13,307 nt of DNA from Candidatus Sabulitectum sp. (GTDB lineage Bacteria; Fermentibacterota; Fermentibacteria; Fermentibacterales; Fermentibacteraceae), in the NCBI GenBank assembly GCA_023145935.1, contig JAGLDB010000034.1, forward strand, positions 1 through 13,307, read 5' to 3'. This document shows positions 1 to 8,800 of the stretch, in pieces; positions within the stretch are counted from its first letter, which is position 1, and each line of letters begins with the position of its first letter. A program made the translations under genes and the position numbers. The notes beneath the pieces are model-generated. The model ran no database searches. It was not told the origin of the DNA and saw only the letters and a program-made list of their open reading frames with translations.

Positions 1-812
1 GTAACCATGTTGTTGTGCATCCAGTATCTGACAAATTCCTTGCCGGTTGCTCCTGTAGACTGGGCAATCTCACATTCGTGGTGTGGAAAGACATTCTCCA
101 GCCCTCCACCATGAATATCAAGTGTTTCACCCAGATAACGCATGGCCATAGCTGAGCATTCAAGATGCCATCCGGGGTATCCCCATCCCCATGGACTGTT
201 CCACTTTAGAAGATGGCTTTCACCTGCGTTTTTCCACAGGGCAAAGTCCCTGGGATTCCGCTTGTCATCAGCAATGCAGACGCGGATCCCACTTTTTTGA
301 TCATCACCGGTTCTTCCGCTGAGCTTTCCATAATCCGGAAATGACGACACATCGAAGTAGACATTGCCGCTCACCTCATAAGCGTGCCCTTTTTCCATGA
401 GGGTTTTAACCAGTTCGATCTGCTCCGGCACATGTCCGCTTGCCCTTGGAGAAATGTCCGGTCTCAAGTTTCCCAGAAGATCCATATCGTGGAAGTAGCT
501 GGCAGTATACTTCTCTGCTATCTCCATTGGTTCAAGTTTTTCGAGTCTGGCCTGCTTCTGCAGCTTGTCTTCACCAGAGTCGGCGTTGTCGGTGAGATGG
601 CCCACATCGGTGATGTTCTGCACATATCGTACTTTGTAATCAAGGTATCTGAGATATCGCAGAAGCACATCAAAACTCACATAGCTTTTACCGTGCCCAA
701 GATGGCTGTGACCGTATACAGTGGGGCCGCAGACATAAACACCTACAAATGGTGGATCAAGCGGTGTGAATTCCTGTTTATGTCTGATCATTGTGTTGTA
801 AAGGGAAAGCAT
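1..812 (-). CDS. cysS: Cysteinyl-tRNA synthetase, N-terminal part (cut by window edge)
   Basis: Class I aminoacyl-tRNA synthetase that charges tRNA-Cys with cysteine in the cytoplasm. The frame opens with ATG at 812 and stays open to position 1, giving 270 residues; the family is usually about 460-500, so the KMSKS loop and anticodon-binding part lie outside. Visible marks are the N-terminal CGPTVY segment (Cys28), the HIGH-type motif as HLGH (37-40), GWHLECSAM (Cys219) and HGGG followed by FPHHECE (His244, Glu248). Cys28, Cys219, His244 and Glu248 match the four zinc ligands that discriminate cysteine in the E. coli enzyme (28, 209, 234, 238) with a constant +10 offset for the last three. 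The usual HHENE is HHECE here, a small variation. It starts 6 bp after the trpS stop, so the two are probably co-transcribed. Identity is nearly certain. Confidence 0.96.
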   Translation of the reverse strand, partial: MLSLYNTMIRHKQEFTPLDPPFVGVYVCGPTVYGHSHLGHGKSYVSFDVLLRYLRYLDYKVRYVQNITDVGHLTDNADSGEDKLQKQARLEKLEPMEIAEKYTASYFHDMDLLGNLRPDISPRASGHVPEQIELVKTLMEKGHAYEVSGNVYFDVSSFPDYGKLSGRTGDDQKSGIRVCIADDKRNPRDFALWKNAGESHLLKWNSPWGWGYPGWHLECSAMAMRYLGETLDIHGGGLENVFPHHECEIAQSTGATGKEFVRYWMHNNMV

Positions 813-818
813 TCTTAG

Positions 819-1808
819 CTATCTCTCTTTCCAGTAAACTGTGTGCATGGCATCTCTTACAGAAGCCATAGTTTCCCTCCCGGCCATAATTGCCCTGTCT
901 GTACCACTGACAAGGATATCTTCTATAACGCCGGGTTTGTCATACTGAGCCCGTCTCTCTCTGATAGGTGCGAGAATATCTTCAAGCTTCCTGATAAGAT
1001 TTTTCTTACAGGCAACACATCCGATGGTGCCTTTTTTACAAGACTCTTCGATCTCTGGTACTTCAGGTGCATTGAAAGCCTTGTGATAGGCAAAGATCGT
1101 ACAGATGTCCGGATGGCCCGGATCTGTTTTGTGGATCCGTGCAGGATCTGTTACCGCGCTCATGACTTTTTTCTTTATCTCTTTCGGGTCATCCTTCAGG
1201 TAAATGGCGTTGCCAAGAGACTTGCTCATTTTGGTATTTCCATCCAGGCCGATCAGTCTTGATATCTCGCTGACCAGTGCCTTTGGCTCCGGAAAAACAT
1301 CACCATAAAGCTCATTAAATCTTCTTGCGATAAATCGAGTTACCTCCACATGAGGCAGCTGGTCTTCTCCAACCGGAACAAGATTAGCACGACAGAAAAG
1401 AATATCAGCAGCCTGGCTTACAGGGTAGCCAAGAAATCCATAGGTCATATCTGTGAATCCGTACTGTCTGGCTTCTGTCTTGATCGTGGGATTGTGTTTC
1501 AGCCTGCTTACCGTGGTATAGAGACCGAACAGCACCGTAAGCTCAGCAATCTGAGGAACCATGCTCTGCACAAAAATACTGGTCTTATCCGGATCCAGGC
1601 CTGCTGCTATGTTATCAAGAGCCACTTCACGAACATTGGTACCTATAAGCTCCGGGGTTTCCCAATGGGTCGTAAGAGCCTGTATGTCTGCGATAATAAT
1701 GTATGTATCGTACTGACTCTGCAGCTTTACTCTGTTTCTCAGTGAGCCCACAAAATGCCCCAGATGAAGGGGGCCAGTGGGTCTGTCACCGGTAAGAATT
1801 CTCTCCAT
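819..1808 (-). CDS. trpS: Tryptophanyl-tRNA synthetase with a probable iron-sulfur cysteine motif
   Basis: Class I synthetase charging tRNA-Trp; 329 residues, normal bacterial length. The N-terminus carries TGDRPTGPLHLGH, with the HIGH-type motif HLGH at 15-18, and the class signature KMSKS lies at 193-197 after GLDGNT. The C-terminal helical domain has four cysteines at 236, 257, 264 and 267, spaced C-x20-C-x6-C-x2-C. This closely resembles the C-x22-C-x6-C-x2-C set that binds a [4Fe-4S] cluster near the anticodon site in Thermotoga maritima TrpRS; cluster binding here is inference. The ATG start at 1808 has GAGGA a few bases upstream, and the reading frame begins just as TrpRS proteins do. 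The gap from the kinase gene upstream is 17 bp, and cysS follows after 6 bp, so a shared transcript is likely. Confidence 0.97.
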   Translation of the reverse strand: MERILTGDRPTGPLHLGHFVGSLRNRVKLQSQYDTYIIIADIQALTTHWETPELIGTNVREVALDNIAAGLDPDKTSIFVQSMVPQIAELTVLFGLYTTVSRLKHNPTIKTEARQYGFTDMTYGFLGYPVSQAADILFCRANLVPVGEDQLPHVEVTRFIARRFNELYGDVFPEPKALVSEISRLIGLDGNTKMSKSLGNAIYLKDDPKEIKKKVMSAVTDPARIHKTDPGHPDICTIFAYHKAFNAPEVPEIEESCKKGTIGCVACKKNLIRKLEDILAPIRERRAQYDKPGVIEDILVSGTDRAIMAGRETMASVRDAMHTVYWKER

Positions 1809-1825
1809 GTTTCCTCTTTCGATCT

Positions 1826-2836
1826 TTACTGGGTTATTTTTACAGGTGAGTCAGGATCTTTGTAATTCCTCAGGTCAATCTCACCTGTATGTGTTTCAAT
1901 CAGACCAATAACAGTGTCCACTGTGGGTTTAACAGCAGGACAAACCTTTGAATAGCCTTCAAGATAAAGCAGTGTCTGCGGGATGTATTTCAAATATTTA
2001 TCGTTCCCAAAAGCCCTGTACTGATAAGCGAAAGTTCCTATTGCCTTCATGTTCCTCTGCATGGCGCTGAAAACAAACTCGAACATATTAGCTCCACCCA
2101 TGCCGAGAACAAATGAAGAAGCAAGCCCTTTCCAGCCATCTCCGCAATCTTTGTAGCTGTCCCGGAGAAGGCTGGCAAGATCGTAGCATGGTGGCCCCTG
2201 CCTGGCATCCTGCCAGTCAATTATATGTACTTTACCTTTGTAGATCATCAAATTTGCAGAGTGAAAGTCTCTGTGGGTAAATGCGGTTATTCCCGACCCC
2301 ATGGCCTTCTCAGACAATTTACGAAAATGATTCTGCAGTTCAAATAACTCTTCAATAGGCACTCGAAGCAGCCTGAAAAAAAGATGTTCCAGAGTGTGTT
2401 CAAGTTCTGCCATGAAGAAACTGGGAGCAAAATACCTTCTTCCAGCAATACTGCGACTGGCGATCTCCGGTGTGATCTCTCTCTGAAGTCGTCTTAGCAA
2501 AGCAAGCGATTCTGTAAGATATGAACGGTAATCTTCATCTTCAGTCACATCACAAAGACGAGTGCTGCCAAGATCCTCCTGAATCACATAACCGCTGGAT
2601 TCGTCACTGAGAATAACCTCAGGTACAGGAAAATCCATTTTTTTCAAAAGATGGTAAATGTCAAGCCAGGGCCACAACGGGATATGTGAACTGTCCATCA
2701 CAACAAATGATCTACCTCCATGCTCCATGCGATAAAAGTCACGGACGGAGACATCACCGGCAATCGGGGTAATACTGCTGACATTTCCGTACTTATCGTT
2801 TATCCACCGTACGAGATCTTCTATCCGCTCAGTCAA
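1826..2836 (-). CDS. amgK: AmgK-type anomeric sugar kinase (APH-fold phosphotransferase)
   Basis: Probable kinase that phosphorylates the anomeric hydroxyl of N-acetylmuramate/N-acetylglucosamine, the first step of the MurU-dependent peptidoglycan sugar recycling route; cytoplasmic, ATP-dependent. 336 residues, the size of Pseudomonas AmgK. The fold's catalytic loop is HRDFHSANLM (188-197; Asp190 as base, Asn195 for metal), followed by IIDWQDA (205-211; metal Asp207) and a GPPCYDLASLLRD segment. These, together with EDLGST near 87-92 and a C-terminal AMQRNMKAIGTFA stretch, look like AmgK rather than antibiotic phosphotransferases or choline kinases. The start is TTG at 2836 with a well-placed AAGGAG. 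Only 3 bp separate it from the nucleotidyltransferase gene upstream, the usual partner of amgK, which supports the call. Substrate identity is inferred from similarity and context; other anomeric sugars remain possible. Confidence 0.8.
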   Translation of the reverse strand: MTERIEDLVRWINDKYGNVSSITPIAGDVSVRDFYRMEHGGRSFVVMDSSHIPLWPWLDIYHLLKKMDFPVPEVILSDESSGYVIQEDLGSTRLCDVTEDEDYRSYLTESLALLRRLQREITPEIASRSIAGRRYFAPSFFMAELEHTLEHLFFRLLRVPIEELFELQNHFRKLSEKAMGSGITAFTHRDFHSANLMIYKGKVHIIDWQDARQGPPCYDLASLLRDSYKDCGDGWKGLASSFVLGMGGANMFEFVFSAMQRNMKAIGTFAYQYRAFGNDKYLKYIPQTLLYLEGYSKVCPAVKPTVDTVIGLIETHTGEIDLRNYKDPDSPVKITQ

Positions 2837-2839
2837 TCT

Positions 2840-3727
2840 TCAGCTCCTTCGGGAAAACCACGGTAAAACACTGTCAACAACGGACGCTCCGGATAAAAGC
2901 TCCGAACCTTCAAGAACAACAGAATCTCGAATCAACACATCACTGTTGATTATACACGAACTGCCGATCCAGTAAAAGCCCTCCAGATCAGCCCCGTCAA
3001 TAATAGCAGCAGACGGATGAATATAGCTTCCCTGAGCAAGAATGTGTTTCCTGAAAAGATGCGACTCACCCATATCAAGCCAACTGGTATCAGTGCCGGT
3101 AAAAAACTCGTTCAAACATATTCCTCTTGCAGCAGCAGCACTTCTAAGACTGGAAAAGAATCCGGTGGACAATTGCTTTCCTGCACAGATGGCAGCCACT
3201 TCCGGAGATATGATACTTACTCCAAGGTAGTGTCTGGATCTGCCGTTTACAGAAAGACCTCCATATTCACCGTATTCAGGGAAATTACCGGTAAGCACCG
3301 TCCACCCGGAGCCAGACATCAGATGAAATTCAACCATTTCTTCAATGGGCACATCAAGAACCATATCCGTATTCGTTATAATCCAGTGGCCTTTAAACAA
3401 TTCTCTGTTCATGGCTAGTGTACCAGGAAGCCCAAGAGGCCTTTCTTCAAAAAGCATCCGAGCCCTGCCATTCCAGTGTCGACGCGCCTCCTGCAGAATC
3501 AGTTCAGGGCACCTTGATGCATTAAAGGCCATGCTCTCCGGGTTAACAACGGAAAATCGATCTATCAGGTTGCCGAGAAGAGTAGTCTCCCGCCATGGCA
3601 GCAAAGCTTTGGGGCGACAAAAAGAAAGAGGTTCCGCTCTTGTGCCGTAACCGGCAGTAAGAAACAGAACCCCCTGAATATACCTGCCGGAATCTTTAAC
3701 CGTAGATTTCTTTCCTGTTGCAATCAC
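2840..3727 (-). CDS. murU: MurU-like sugar-1-phosphate nucleotidyltransferase with left-handed beta-helix tail
   Basis: Probable nucleotidyltransferase turning a sugar-1-phosphate (likely MurNAc-1-P, the product of the adjacent kinase) and UTP into a UDP-sugar. The nucleotide-binding signature is LTAGYGTR (23-30) followed by PLSFCRPKALLPW (33-45), with Lys40 in the conserved PK. NTDM (119-122) holds the metal Asp, and SWLDMG (215-220) is the usual distal metal/sugar segment. Residues from about 233 to 290 (IHPSA, IDGADLEG, DSVVLEGS) read as short hexapeptide-type repeats, making the protein about 295 residues against roughly 220-225 for Pseudomonas MurU. The GTG start at 3727 overlaps the preceding small gene by 32 bp, has a weak ribosome site and gives about 19 residues before the fold; no ATG, GTG or TTG lies between that gene's stop and the fold. 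The UTP and MurNAc assignment is inference; glucose-1-P or mannose-1-P transferase activity is possible. Confidence 0.72.
   Translation of the reverse strand: MIATGKKSTVKDSGRYIQGVLFLTAGYGTRAEPLSFCRPKALLPWRETTLLGNLIDRFSVVNPESMAFNASRCPELILQEARRHWNGRARMLFEERPLGLPGTLAMNRELFKGHWIITNTDMVLDVPIEEMVEFHLMSGSGWTVLTGNFPEYGEYGGLSVNGRSRHYLGVSIISPEVAAICAGKQLSTGFFSSLRSAAAARGICLNEFFTGTDTSWLDMGESHLFRKHILAQGSYIHPSAAIIDGADLEGFYWIGSSCIINSDVLIRDSVVLEGSELLSGASVVDSVLPWFSRRS
2844..2849 (-). promoter_or_regulatory. Ribosome binding site deciding the TTG start of the AmgK-like gene
   Basis: AAGGAG on the minus strand ends 7 bases before TTG at 2836. It lies within the last codons of the MurU-like gene, so translation is probably coupled. 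This supports the rare start over downstream candidates. Confidence 0.75.
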
Positions 3728-3896
3728 AGATCTTTACTCTTCTTCTCTGTGGACGCCAGGTATTTTTCAGCCCTGTTCTGGCAGCAATGTATATAACCGG
3801 AACTTTTTCCTTGCCGCAAACCGTACACATCTCTTTGTGAGATGTGCGGCTCTCGTGAGCAAGTTTCGCTGCAAATGTTCTTTCCTTCTTAGCCAT
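3696..3896 (-). CDS. Small basic protein with CxxC/CxC cysteines (putative zinc ribbon)
   Basis: I do not recognise this 66-residue protein. It has CTVC (Cys24, Cys27) and, 30 residues later, CDC (Cys57, Cys59), four cysteines that could bind one zinc ion, plus His14 and His20. It is strongly basic (KK, RTSHK, RRRVK), which suggests nucleic-acid or ribosome contact, as in small ribosomal zinc-ribbon proteins; that is inference. It is probably real: AAAGGA lies 6 bp before the ATG, the ATG overlaps the stop of the GH57 gene by one base (TAATG), and its stop lies inside the next gene, so it is embedded in a tight chain of translationally coupled genes. No signal peptide or membrane segment is visible. 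A role tied to the neighbouring sugar enzymes cannot be shown. Confidence 0.7.
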   Translation of the reverse strand: MAKKERTFAAKLAHESRTSHKEMCTVCGKEKVPVIYIAARTGLKNTWRPQRRRVKICDCNRKEIYG

Positions 3897-5023
3897 TATT
3901 TATCCTTTCGCGCCATGGCCGGTATCTGCCCGGCCAACTCCATGACCCTGTCAAGGAGTGCCCTTTCAGCAAGCCCTTTAAGGGCGGCTTCAATTATCAA
4001 CAAAATACCCCTTCGAACCTGTGAATAAGATTCACGACCCGGTGAGGCCCACCACACAGGGCACGAGTATAACATCTTATCCACTGAGTCTGCAACCCCT
4101 TCAGCAGCTGATTTCCTGCTTTCCGCTAAAACAAAGTTCAGAAGCTCCCAGTAAGCCGTGTGATCCTTGTTGCATGAATTATTCCAGAGCGGAAAAGGTT
4201 CGCCTGCATCAAGATCGCTTGCAGTTGTCGACCAGCTCCCCGCCGGTACAGATCTTTCTTTTAAAGGAAATTCTTTAAGAATTCTATCCAATGAAGAAAT
4301 TCTAATACTTTTCTTCGTTAGAACCTTCTGGAAGAACGGTCTTAAGAACGAGTCAATAGCTCCATCTCTGTGATGACCGAAAGTTTCCCCATCCATTGCA
4401 AGGATCACATATGAATCGTCTTCTCCTGACCAGGAATGTAGATCTCCAACCATCCTGTTCACCATGTCAGAGCCACTTCCTCCATGAAAAGAGATCAGAT
4501 TTGACCAGAAATTACTTCTCAGGAATACCGCTGTATTATCCACAGCCGGGATCCAGTTTGCAGGAACATTCGAATTGAAATGAACCCATGGAACATCATC
4601 TGTGATGGTCCATTTGAAGCCAAGTGAGCCCAGAATCTTTATTGTATCCATGTTCAGAGCCATCTCTGGAGGAAAAACACCTTCCGGAGTATAAACTTTC
4701 CCAATCAGTTCCCGGTTTCCTCTGTCATTCAATTCTATCTGTCTTTCCACCTCCCGGCGGGGTATCAGGGGCAAAATGGGATGATAGGCTCCACTGGAGG
4801 AAAAAGAGCAACTGCTCAACTGGGAAACAAGTTCAAGAGTTTCCGGAGCAAGAATGGACAATTGCTCAGTGAGAGAATAGTTCATATTCACAGTAACTTC
4901 CACGCCTGTATCCAACAGAAGTTGAAAGAGAGGTCTGTAACACTCTCTGTTTATCCGCTTGACGATCTCGGGATCCTGGGATGGTGGCTGATAGAAGTGA
5001 AGAAGAAAACCTACATGCTTCAT
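3896..5023 (-). CDS. Glycoside hydrolase family 57 protein (alpha-amylase/alpha-mannosidase-like, COG1449 type)
   Basis: Retaining glycosidase or transglycosylase acting on alpha-glucans or related sugars; no signal peptide, so probably cytoplasmic. 375 residues, a catalytic domain with little beyond it, shorter than many family members. The N-terminal HFYQPP (9-14) is the family's first conserved region. VFPPEMALN (117-124) contains the likely nucleophile Glu120 and is followed by a GFKWTITDD segment typical of GH57. VFLRSNFWSNLISF (167-180) and AMDGETFGHH (209-218), with the likely acid/base Asp211, complete the set. A C-terminal segment near 315-330 (CPVWWAS) is conserved in style. Its ATG overlaps the SAM hydrolase stop by 4 bp (ATGA), and its stop overlaps the small Cys-rich gene by 1 bp. 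The substrate cannot be read from the sequence; glycogen, maltodextrin or a cell-surface glycan are all possible. Confidence 0.88.
   Translation of the reverse strand: MKHVGFLLHFYQPPSQDPEIVKRINRECYRPLFQLLLDTGVEVTVNMNYSLTEQLSILAPETLELVSQLSSCSFSSSGAYHPILPLIPRREVERQIELNDRGNRELIGKVYTPEGVFPPEMALNMDTIKILGSLGFKWTITDDVPWVHFNSNVPANWIPAVDNTAVFLRSNFWSNLISFHGGSGSDMVNRMVGDLHSWSGEDDSYVILAMDGETFGHHRDGAIDSFLRPFFQKVLTKKSIRISSLDRILKEFPLKERSVPAGSWSTTASDLDAGEPFPLWNNSCNKDHTAYWELLNFVLAESRKSAAEGVADSVDKMLYSCPVWWASPGRESYSQVRRGILLIIEAALKGLAERALLDRVMELAGQIPAMARKDK
3903..3908 (-). promoter_or_regulatory. Ribosome binding site of the small Cys-rich gene
   Basis: AAAGGA on the minus strand, 6 bases before the ATG at 3896, located in the last codons of the GH57 gene. 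Its good strength and spacing are the main argument that the 66-residue frame is translated. Confidence 0.7.
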
Positions 5024-5793
5024 TGAGAATTACTCCGTTTGATTTTGAGAATTATGTTGCATCCCGGTTTCAGATGAAGCTTCTCCGCTGCAGACCCACC
5101 GTTAACTGCAAGTTCACAGAAACCAGCACTCCCTGTAAGAAACAGAACAGCAGCATCTGCCGGTGACTGGTAGTATGATTCCACCTGGATCAATGGAACA
5201 TCCTCCCCTCCGGCGATAAGAGACAACGAGGTTATCAGTTTCAGATCCTCAGCAGTAACCGCAAGAACACAGTTCCCGAAATTGTCCACATGAAGAACAA
5301 CAACAGACAATTCCTCTCCACTGAAAACACAAGTCGCTTTCTGAAGCATAACAGGATTCTCGTGTGGTTCCAGATACGAAATCCACCCGGGGTCAACTGC
5401 AAGCTTTGCAGCACAAACAGCGAAAACATCCCTGCCATGAAATGTTGGAGAAGAACCGGAGTCAGGTGGTGGCAGTTTCCACACCCTGACCGTATCGGGC
5501 AGAAGGCTGAGCAGGCCGTTATCCGGTGCTACAATAAACCTTCCACGCCAGAGAGCAGCAAGCCCCAGACGATCACTTCCCACGCCGGGGTCAACAACTG
5601 CCAGAGTCACTGAACCCTCCGGAAGCTCAGGAAGAGCGGATCGCAGATGATAAGCCCCCTGAAGAATATTTCCAGGTAGAACCGCATGGGTAAGATCAAT
5701 TACAGGAGTATCATACCCTGCGAACGAAAGAATTACAGCCTTCATCTGGGCAACATAGGTATCGGAATATCCAAAATCCGATAAAAGAAACAA
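5020..5793 (-). CDS. S-adenosyl-L-methionine hydroxide adenosyltransferase (SAM hydrolase, DUF62 family)
   Basis: Family enzyme that splits S-adenosylmethionine with water/hydroxide into adenosine and methionine; related to the fluorinase and chlorinase, but lacking any halide evidence here. 257 residues, usual length. The N-terminus has LSDFGYSD (4-11), then VVDPGVGSDR (67-75 region), PDNGL (90-94), and TFHGRDVFA (117-125). Asp68, Arg75 and His119 match the Asp-Arg-His triad of the archaeal enzyme PH0463 (68, 75, 127). A later DNFGN motif (about 170) is the C-terminal domain's SAM-binding segment. The TTG start at 5793 is uncertain: the only strong ribosome site (5809-5819) sits 15 bp away, whereas an in-frame CTG at 5805 has ideal spacing and would restore the usual few residues before the SDFG motif. 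The gene ends with a 4-bp overlap into the GH57 gene. Confidence 0.9.
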   Translation of the reverse strand: MFLLSDFGYSDTYVAQMKAVILSFAGYDTPVIDLTHAVLPGNILQGAYHLRSALPELPEGSVTLAVVDPGVGSDRLGLAALWRGRFIVAPDNGLLSLLPDTVRVWKLPPPDSGSSPTFHGRDVFAVCAAKLAVDPGWISYLEPHENPVMLQKATCVFSGEELSVVVLHVDNFGNCVLAVTAEDLKLITSLSLIAGGEDVPLIQVESYYQSPADAAVLFLTGSAGFCELAVNGGSAAEKLHLKPGCNIILKIKRSNSQ

Positions 5794-5808
5794 AGGTGTT
5801 TTCAGAAG

Positions 5809-5819
5809 CCTCTCCCCCT
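5809..5819 (-). promoter_or_regulatory. Ribosome binding site of the SAM hydrolase gene, badly spaced for TTG
   Basis: AGGGGGAGAGG follows the phosphatase TGA directly. It is 15 bases from TTG 5793 but its GGAG core is 6 bases from an in-frame CTG at 5805, so the true start may be that CTG. Confidence 0.6.
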
Positions 5820-8800
5820 TCAGCGGTGTTTGATCACCACAAGTGTTCGGTCATCTGCCTGAACTGAACCCTGTCCATGGAAGTTCATTGCCTTTAAAAC
5901 ACGAGCAACTATTTGCTCTGCATTAAGATCACGATACTCTAGAACAGCATCAGTCAACCCGGAAACGTCAAATTCAACATCGTTACTATCCATGGTTTCC
6001 GTAATTCCATCTGTGTAAAGAACCAGCACATCTCCAGGGTGGAATTGTACAGTTCCAAAACTGTAGTCTGCACTTTTATGTACACCCATAAGCAATCCAC
6101 CTTCTTCAAGAAATCTTATATCACCGGTTCTTGACACAAGAAAAGGCGGGTTGTGCCCTGCATTACAGTAAGTAAGAAGACCATCCTGTGTGTTAAGAAC
6201 GCTGTAAAAGAGTCCCACAAGACCGGACACCTCCCCCTCAGTTGTAAGCTCTGAGTTTACACGCTTCATTATCTGGCCTATGTCAAACAAGCTTCTTACA
6301 CTGGCTCCAAGTGTACCCTTCATTCCAGCCATGGTCAAAGCAGCTGGAATACCTTTCCCTGCCACATCAGCAATCGCCAGGCCCAGATTGCCATCAGGAA
6401 GCTGAAAAAAGTCATAATAGTCTCCCCCGACCTCCTTTGCAGGATTGTAGTAAACAGCAATGGTATAATTCTCGTATCTTGGCGCCTCTGCCGGCAGCAG
6501 CCCCATCTGAATTTTTCTTGCAGTACTCAATTCTTCCGCAAGAGAATCCCCGGTGGTTAGTCTTCCAAGATAAAGATCAGGCAGTCGTTCCCGGAGCTCA
6601 CGAGAAGTGGTAATGGAAGGATGGCTGGTTACCAGCCGGGCAACTGCGTTTCTGACATTCTCTGACCTGTCGCCTAGAAGCATGGTTATTTTTTCAATCA
6701 GCCCTGAAATAGTACCTAAACTGGAGAGTTTCTCTATTGCTCCAATTGCCTGCAGTCTAACTGAAGCATCAGAATCTTCAAAAGCTCTAAGATAGAATTC
6801 TGCCTTATCCTCTGTTTTCAGGAACGGAGAGTTGCTTATACCACGAAGTACTGCTGTTCTAACCGTAGAATCTGTATCCACAGCTAAAGACAAAATTTCT
6901 TCAGAAATTAGTCCAGGTCTGGAAAACTCAGCAAGAGCTTCTCCCGCAACGGCTCTTACCGATCTTTCATCATCAACAGCAAGTCTGTTCAATAGAACAA
7001 AATTCTCTTTGGTCATGCTTCCAAGCCGTCGAATACCTGATGCTACGGTTTTTCTTACAGATGGGTCAAGGTCCCTGGAAAGGTCCGTAAGCAGATCATC
7101 AACAGAGGCTGGTAACGATTCTCTGTTCCAGAGGATAAACCATGCAAGCCTGGATCGTTCTTCCACAGAGCCCTTTTCCTGAAGACGTTCAACCACAACC
7201 ACTGCAATTTCTGCAACATCGCTGCGGCCTACTGCCAGCAACTCCGCAAGAGCCTCCCTGGCTCCATACCGTTCGGAAGCAAGAACAATACGGAGAAGTT
7301 CAACCTGTTCGGAGTCATCAAGTATTCTGATATATGGAAGCACCATTGCCGCCATCTCGCTGCTCTGAGGCATGTTCTCTGACAATAGCTTCCAGAGGGT
7401 GGTTTTCTCTCCGGCAGTAAGATCCTTGTAGTTCATAAGCATGCACTGGGCAACAGTTCTGATATCATCTTCGGAAATATCCGAGAACAATGTATTTCTA
7501 ATAGTGCTTCCAAAAAATCTGATACGGGCTCCAATGTTTGAAGCTACCAGGCCACGTCCTCCGCTGGGAAGGCGCTGCATAAGAAACCAGAGGAGATCAC
7601 AGGATTCCTCTTCAAATTCACCCAGTTGTCTGTTCATCAACCCGAATACAAGGTTCATGAGCTGGCTGGTCTCTCCGGTGTCCAGGGCCGAATTCACAAT
7701 CTCCATCTCTCTGGGGTCAAGATCAGGGAACTTTCTTCCAAGATAAATGAGTACACCCTTGGAAACAGCATTAGATGGGTCATCCAGAAACCGTTTGACA
7801 AACCCGCCGGGATCCCCGGACACTCCCCACATATCTATGCTCATTAAAAGAGAAGCTCTAACTGAAGGATCAGGATCTGTGGATGTAGCCTCCACAAGCT
7901 CTCTGAAATAGTGATCCTTTCTGAGCCACGGCACTCCCTGAGATCTTGAAAGAGCTCTTCTTATTTCAACAGAACCGGACTCTATTACGTGACGGCACAA
8001 ACCCTCTGCAGCCCTGTCAAAAGCCTCTCTGTCCGCAAGCAGCATTGAAAAGAAATCGTTCAACCCTTCGATCTGAGATTCCCTGGAAGCTGTAAAGAGC
8101 AACCTCGACTTTTCCGAGGATGAGAGATATCTATACATGTGTGCGATGTTGTATCCGGCTCTTCTCTGTTCTGTATTTTCACCGTTCAAAAGAGTTTCCA
8201 TTACAACTCTTACCAGCGGACTTCCAGCTCCGGATAACTCTGCCATCCCCTTATCAACTGCGTCAAGGATAATTATGTCCCCACTGCAGAGATGAGTCTC
8301 ACCGTTGACTGTTAAACGCCTGAAAGGTGGAATGCCCTTTCTTGCCTTTGTTTCATTGTACATTTCTTCCAGAGTTTCTGTTGATGGAAAAGTTTCTCTG
8401 ATGAGAAAATGCAGCCTGGACCATATCTCCAGCAGTGAATTCTTGAAAGTAGTCTCTGAAACAATTGGTTCAAAAAGAGAAAGCAGTACCAGCTCAGCCT
8501 TTGCAAGAAGATCAAGATCCCTGAAAGATTCCAGCGCTCGCTGTCCCTGGTCAACCCTCCACTGTCTGTTGGTATCTGGAGATGGTAATTCAACATGCGC
8601 ATCTCCGAACAGGGAAAACAATCCAGCAATTCTAGGGTCTGAAGAGGTAAGAATAACTCTTCTTCTGGAGTCAGTGGATTTAAGGATCATCGTAAACACA
8701 GAGTGGAATAGGTGAAGAGGATGTATTACTGTCATTCGTCTAATAGAGTCAATATCAAACAGAAGGGCGCAGTCATCAGGTCCACGCAATTTCATTTCAA

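Noticed and set aside
384..818. Plus-strand open frame over the cysS start
   Set aside because: Antisense to a clear CysS frame with zinc-ligand motifs; no recognisable protein.
1826..2836. Antibiotic-resistance aminoglycoside phosphotransferase
   Set aside because: The fold is shared, but the motif set and adjacency to a nucleotidyltransferase fit AmgK. Nothing suggests aminoglycoside specificity.
5020..5793. Fluorinase or chlorinase
   Set aside because: Asp68-Arg75-His119 triad matches SAM hydroxide adenosyltransferase; no halide-site feature is evident.
8312..8629. 105-residue minus-strand frame inside the NTPase-phosphatase gene
   Set aside because: Out-of-frame shadow within a continuous, motif-bearing 1204-codon gene.
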